Positions 60,609 through 64,000 of a stretch of 64,000 nucleotides of DNA are shown piece after piece. Positions within the stretch are counted from its first letter, which is position 1; every line of letters starts with the position of its first letter. The translations under genes were made by a program, and so were the position numbers. The notes under the pieces are model-generated. The model worked only from the letters and a program-made list of their open reading frames with translations. It ran no database searches and had not been told where the DNA came from. Where the stretch lies: NCBI RefSeq assembly GCF_001422485.1, contig NZ_LMNF01000001.1, forward strand, positions 1,314,250 to 1,378,249. Reading direction: 5' to 3'. Source of the DNA: Agreia sp. Leaf283 (GTDB lineage Bacteria; Actinomycetota; Actinomycetes; Actinomycetales; Microbacteriaceae).

Positions 60609-61955
60609 TCAGGCGCTCAGGCCAGCCCGGCGCTGCTCGCGCTCGCGTGCCCTGCGCTCGAAGCGGGGCTCCGCGCCGGCCGCCCGGGCCCCGAGCGACA
60701 CGAGTTCGCGCACGGCCCAGCCGAGCAGCACCACGAGCAGAACGTTGCGGGCGGTGAGCAGCAGCGCCACCCCGGGATCTCCCGCGATGAGCGGCATGTA
60801 GAGGATCGGGAACACGAACGTGGTGAGCACCGAGATGGCCACCATGAGCAGCGCGGGTGTTCTCCAGGCGCGCCATCCGTGTGTGATTCCCACGGCGATG
60901 ATCGGCGCCAGCCAGAGCATGTACTGCGGTGAGCCCACCTTGTTGAACACGACCACCGTGGTGGCGAGCGCCAGGGACGCGACGAGAAGCAGCCGCTGGG
61001 TCTGCGCGCCACGGTGCTTGGCCCACACGACGAGGGCGAGCACGCCGACGACGGCCAGCGCCATGGCCGGCGTCATCAGCGAGATGGCGATGTGGTCGTA
61101 GGGGCCGACGACCTCACGGGTGGCGATCTCCGTGTTGTTGATGATGTGGCTTCCCGGCCTGTTCAGGATCGCGAGCCAGAGCCACGGCGTTGTCACGGGA
61201 GCCTCGAGCTGAAGGCCGCGCGCGGTCTGCATCTGGGCGAAGCCGAGGAGGTAGTGCAGGCCGCCGAAGGCCCACACGATGGCGGCGACCCCCACCGAGA
61301 ACAGGGCTCCGGTCGCGATCGCGATGCGGCGGCGCGGAAACGCCCCGATGATGGCCAGGAAGATCGCGGCCGGCCACACCTTGATCCACGTGGCGAGGGC
61401 AAGAAGAACGGATGCGACGATCGGCCGGCGCGCGATCAGAACGAGGGCGATGATCACCAGGGGAGCGGTGATGCCCTCGAGGCGCAGCAACGCCACCGGG
61501 CTCAGAAGAGTGAGGATTCCGAGCCACCACCACGAGGCCAGCACGCCGCGGCGGGAGCGCCCGCGGTTGGAGAGCACCACGATCGACGCCGCGTTCAGCG
61601 AGGCGATGAGCACGAACCAGAGCAGCTGGTAGAGCTGGGGGCCCGCGATGTTCGAGATGGCGATCGGCAGGATCGCCCCGATCGGGTAGACCCACTCGAA
61701 GTGGATGCCCGGCCATTGACCGAAGCTCTCGGCGGCGATGGCCCAGCGGCGGTAGAGGGGCAGGTCGCCCTCGACGGTACCGGCGACGATGTTGGGCAGC
61801 AGGCCGAGCAGGTAGACGACGTGGATTCCGAGGAAGCCCCAGAGCAGGTTGCGTGGCTTCTCGAAGACCTCGGGCTCCGGCAGTGCGGGTCGGATGAATC
61901 GGTCGTAGATGCCCTGCGGCGCTAGGCCTTGGATCGCTGTATCGGTTGTCGCCAC
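60609..61955 (-). CDS. Polytopic GT87/PimE-like putative glycosyltransferase
   Basis: A 448-residue protein with about ten helices from GTG 61955, fitting the GT-C fold. Helices begin NLLWGFLGIHVVYLLGLLPN. Extracytoplasmic loop 1 holds EGDLPLYRRWAIAAESFGQW and HFEWVYPIGA. Later segments include ALATWIKVWPAAIFLAIIGA and NKVGSPQYMLWLAPIIAVGI, which I associate with polyprenyl-phosphate-mannose-dependent transferases (GT87/DUF2029). The C-terminus is basic (ERRAREREQRR). A catalytic Asp or Glu in the first loop is likely but not assignable here. Confidence 0.82.
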   Translation of the reverse strand: MATTDTAIQGLAPQGIYDRFIRPALPEPEVFEKPRNLLWGFLGIHVVYLLGLLPNIVAGTVEGDLPLYRRWAIAAESFGQWPGIHFEWVYPIGAILPIAISNIAGPQLYQLLWFVLIASLNAASIVVLSNRGRSRRGVLASWWWLGILTLLSPVALLRLEGITAPLVIIALVLIARRPIVASVLLALATWIKVWPAAIFLAIIGAFPRRRIAIATGALFSVGVAAIVWAFGGLHYLLGFAQMQTARGLQLEAPVTTPWLWLAILNRPGSHIINNTEIATREVVGPYDHIAISLMTPAMALAVVGVLALVVWAKHRGAQTQRLLLVASLALATTVVVFNKVGSPQYMLWLAPIIAVGITHGWRAWRTPALLMVAISVLTTFVFPILYMPLIAGDPGVALLLTARNVLLVVLLGWAVRELVSLGARAAGAEPRFERRAREREQRRAGLSA

Positions 61956-62081
61956 TCTTGTGACCGTAGTGTCGAATGCCTGCGAGCGAGCAGGGATTCA
62001 CCTTGCCGTTACCTGACCGTCGCTCGGCAGACACCGGAATCTCGACGACTGTCGCGTGAGGCGCACGATGTGATTCACGAC

Positions 62082-62915
62082 TCACGCTGCCGGTCTGACC
62101 GCCTGGATCGTGTAGCTCAGCGGGGCCACTCCCGCGAGGGCATCGAGGGCGAACTCGCCATCGGGTCGCAGCAGCATCTGGCCCGGGAGTGCTCGCCACG
62201 GCACGCTGTCGTGTTCGACGAGCATCGTGAGCCTCAGGCCGGCGTCGAGGAGCGCTGTGACGATCTCGCCGATGCCGTGATTCCACTCGTAGGTCGTGGT
62301 CGCGGTGATCGGCTGATCCGTCTCGACGTAGCTGGCCTCGTCGTTCCACTCGAGTGGAGCCTTCTGCTCGAAGTAGGGAAAGCGCAGGTGCAGGTCGTCT
62401 GTCAGCCGCTCCTCCATCGTCCACAGGATGGGGTGGCCCTCGCGGATGAAGAGCCGGCCGCCCGGTTTCAGCAGGCCCGCGACGACCTCCGCCCACCGCT
62501 GCACACTGGGCAGCCAGCAGAGGGCGCCGATGCCGGTGTAGACGAGGTCGAAGCTCTGCGGCTCGAGCACCGACAGCGCGGAGTAGACGTCTGCCTCGAC
62601 GAAGTCGACGTCGTCGCCCGTCTCCGCCACGAGTCGGCGTGCCTCGTCGAGCGCGACGGGCGAGAAGTCGAGCCCCGTGACACGGGCGCCGAGTCGGGCG
62701 AGCGAGAGCGTGTCCGTGCCGATGTGACACTGCAGGTGCACCGTGCGCAGCCCCTCGACGGAGCCCAGTCGGTCGAGGTCGAACCTCACGACGTCGGAGA
62801 TGAGCCGCCGATCGTCGATGTAGCGCTGCACCTGGTAGCCCACTCCGCTGCGGGTGGCGTGCGCAGACGCCCGATCATTCCAGTTGTCGCGGTTCGCGTT
62901 GAGATAGTCGGTCAT
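62082..62915 (-). CDS. SAM-dependent methyltransferase, class I
   Basis: A 277-residue enzyme starting MTDYLNANRDNWNDRASAHA. The cofactor-binding motif I is atypical (HLQCHIGTDTLSLARLGARV, residues 60-79) but characteristic of a conserved actinobacterial group; motif II is VTGLDFSPVAL and motif IV VYTGIGALCWLPSVQRWAEV. The product-side loop IREGHPILWTM is conserved too. The acceptor is unknown. It is 63 bp from the divergent RsmC-like gene counted between starts and hairpin-free. Confidence 0.88.
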   Translation of the reverse strand: MTDYLNANRDNWNDRASAHATRSGVGYQVQRYIDDRRLISDVVRFDLDRLGSVEGLRTVHLQCHIGTDTLSLARLGARVTGLDFSPVALDEARRLVAETGDDVDFVEADVYSALSVLEPQSFDLVYTGIGALCWLPSVQRWAEVVAGLLKPGGRLFIREGHPILWTMEERLTDDLHLRFPYFEQKAPLEWNDEASYVETDQPITATTTYEWNHGIGEIVTALLDAGLRLTMLVEHDSVPWRALPGQMLLRPDGEFALDALAGVAPLSYTIQAVRPAA

Positions 62916-62991
62916 CGTCGGCCTCTTCCTGCCGCCGTCCGGCGAGCCCGCCAGAATATCAGTCCGGGCGCATCCCTGTCAGGATGGGGGG

Positions 62992-64000
62992 ATGCCCGAT
63001 TTCTCGTTCGACGACCTCCGCCGCTTTCCCGACGTCGAGGCTCCCAACCTGTTCGCGGTCGACGCCAGCGACAGGCTGATCCTCGATGAGGCGGCGGATG
63101 CGCTTGCCGCGGCCGCTCCCGGGGAGGTCGCCGTGCTGGGCGATCGCTACGGGGCGCTGACGCTCGGCGCGGCCGGGCTGCACGGGGCCACGCGCATCCG
63201 GGTTCAGCAGGATGCGTTGACGGGCGAGCGGGCCCTGGCCCGCAATGCCGACCGCACGGGGCTCGCCGACTCGTACGAGTCGATGCCGTTCGACGCCTCG
63301 CTCGTCGAGGGGGCGACCGTCGTGCTCATGCAGCTGCCGCGAACGCTCGCCGCGCTCGAGCAGGCGGCGGCGCTCATCGCCCGGCATGCGCATCCGTCGG
63401 TCGTGGTGTTCGCAGGCGGACGCATCAAGCACCTCTCGACCAGCATGAACGACGTGCTTACGACTCACTTCTCCGAGCTGCGGGTGAGCCTGGCGCGGCA
63501 GAAGTCGCGCGTGCTCGTGGCCTCCCAGCCCCGGGCCGGCGCCCACGCCGATTCCGACGCCGCCGCGATGCGCACGGAGTTCCACGACGACGTGCAGCTC
63601 TGGGTCGCGGCGCAGGGCACCGCCTTCGCGGGCACGAAGCTCGACATCGGCACGCGCTTCCTGCTGTCGTTCATTCCGCAGATGGCGGCGCACCCCGACG
63701 TGGCCATCGACCTCGGATGCGGCACGGGCGTTCTCGCCGCAGAGATCGCCCGGGCCCGGCCCGAGGCGCGGGTGATCGCGAGCGACCAGTCGTCGTCGGC
63801 CGTCGCATCCGCCCGCGAGACGATGCGGCTCAACGGGCTCGAGGCCCGGGTCGAGGTCGTTCGCGACGATGCGCTGCGCTCGCAGCCGGATGCGTCGGCC
63901 GGGCTCATCCTGTGCAACCCGCCGTTCCACGTGGGCGCGGCCGTGCACGCGGACGCCGCCCTCGGGCTGTTCCGCGATGCGGCGCGTGTGCTCGAGTCGG
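62992..64000 (+). CDS. RsmC/RlmG-like rRNA guanine-N2 methyltransferase, 3' end outside the window
   Basis: 336 codons are visible from ATG 62992. The N-terminal half (1-190) is the degenerate substrate-binding methyltransferase-like domain typical of RsmC/RlmG. The active C-terminal domain has AIDLGCGTGVLAAEIARARP as SAM motif I and LILCNPPFHVG with the catalytic NPPF. FAGTKLDIGTRFLLSFIP is the usual bridge. It methylates guanine N2 in 16S (G1207) or 23S (G1835) rRNA; which one cannot be told. The chain remains open at the window edge, probably lacking 40-60 residues. Confidence 0.92.
   Translation, partial: MPDFSFDDLRRFPDVEAPNLFAVDASDRLILDEAADALAAAAPGEVAVLGDRYGALTLGAAGLHGATRIRVQQDALTGERALARNADRTGLADSYESMPFDASLVEGATVVLMQLPRTLAALEQAAALIARHAHPSVVVFAGGRIKHLSTSMNDVLTTHFSELRVSLARQKSRVLVASQPRAGAHADSDAAAMRTEFHDDVQLWVAAQGTAFAGTKLDIGTRFLLSFIPQMAAHPDVAIDLGCGTGVLAAEIARARPEARVIASDQSSSAVASARETMRLNGLEARVEVVRDDALRSQPDASAGLILCNPPFHVGAAVHADAALGLFRDAARVLES

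Overview
The window is high-G+C DNA with tightly packed, often overlapping genes, frequent GTG starts and actinobacterial hallmarks: an HspR/HAIR-type dnaK operon, a bifunctional-type Dcd, and an idi-crtE-crtB-crtI-crtYe-crtYf-crtEb cluster for C50 carotenoids. Together these suggest a pigmented member of the Microbacteriaceae (Actinomycetota), probably plant- or soil-associated. No plasmid, phage or CRISPR signal is visible; it reads as ordinary chromosome.

Layout. 1-5.7 kb: a divergent Lrp/AsnC-type regulator (cut by the window edge) and a complete five-gene peptide/opine-type ABC transporter. 6.3-13.1 kb: a LacI regulator, a carbohydrate ABC importer (binding protein and two permeases, no ATPase) and a GH31 alpha-xylosidase. 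13.2-17.2 kb: a dicarboxylate symporter divergent from a CitA/DcuS-like two-component system. 17.2-23.9 kb: a repeat-rich gap, a conserved hypothetical gene, a GntR/MFS divergon, a DMT exporter, a flotillin/NfeD pair, and a small gene under a LexA-like box. 24-32.6 kb: two small actinobacterial proteins, then a second LacI-controlled sugar operon (two permeases, binding protein, GH51 arabinofuranosidase, GH35 beta-galactosidase). 32.6-37.1 kb: PPOX-like protein, acetolactate decarboxylase, orphan LuxR-type regulator, GlsB-like protein, tRNA-Gly(CCC), RDD protein and dcd. 37.2-43.7 kb: a six-gene Mrp Na+/H+ antiporter operon with fused mrpA-mrpB. 43.8-46.1 kb: an SDR/HxlR divergon and an XRE/methionine-aminopeptidase divergon. 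46.1-52.1 kb: the carotenoid cluster. 52.2-55 kb: UMF1-type MFS transporter and ROK regulator. 55-59.2 kb: dnaK-grpE-dnaJ-hspR. 59.2-64 kb: a C-terminally short glpX, a GNAT, a GT87-like membrane protein and two methyltransferases, the last cut by the window edge.

Functionally, alpha-xylosidase, arabinofuranosidase and beta-galactosidase, each with its own LacI-controlled importer, point to use of hemicellulose or arabinogalactan side-chain sugars. Operators are directly visible: AAGCGCTT cores for the first LacI protein and two TGTTTACGTAAACA sites for the second.

The least expected feature is a set of at least four families of short palindromic repeats, mostly at gene ends. One (core TTCGACAGGCTCAGGGAA) also lies in frame inside three genes (a sugar permease, the GH31 enzyme and grpE). 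Another is a 61-bp element with identical 13-bp arms and an invariant 13-nt core. A third place of interest is the 17.2-17.5 kb gap, which holds a 46-bp exact copy of the neighbouring gene's 3' end plus two further hairpins.
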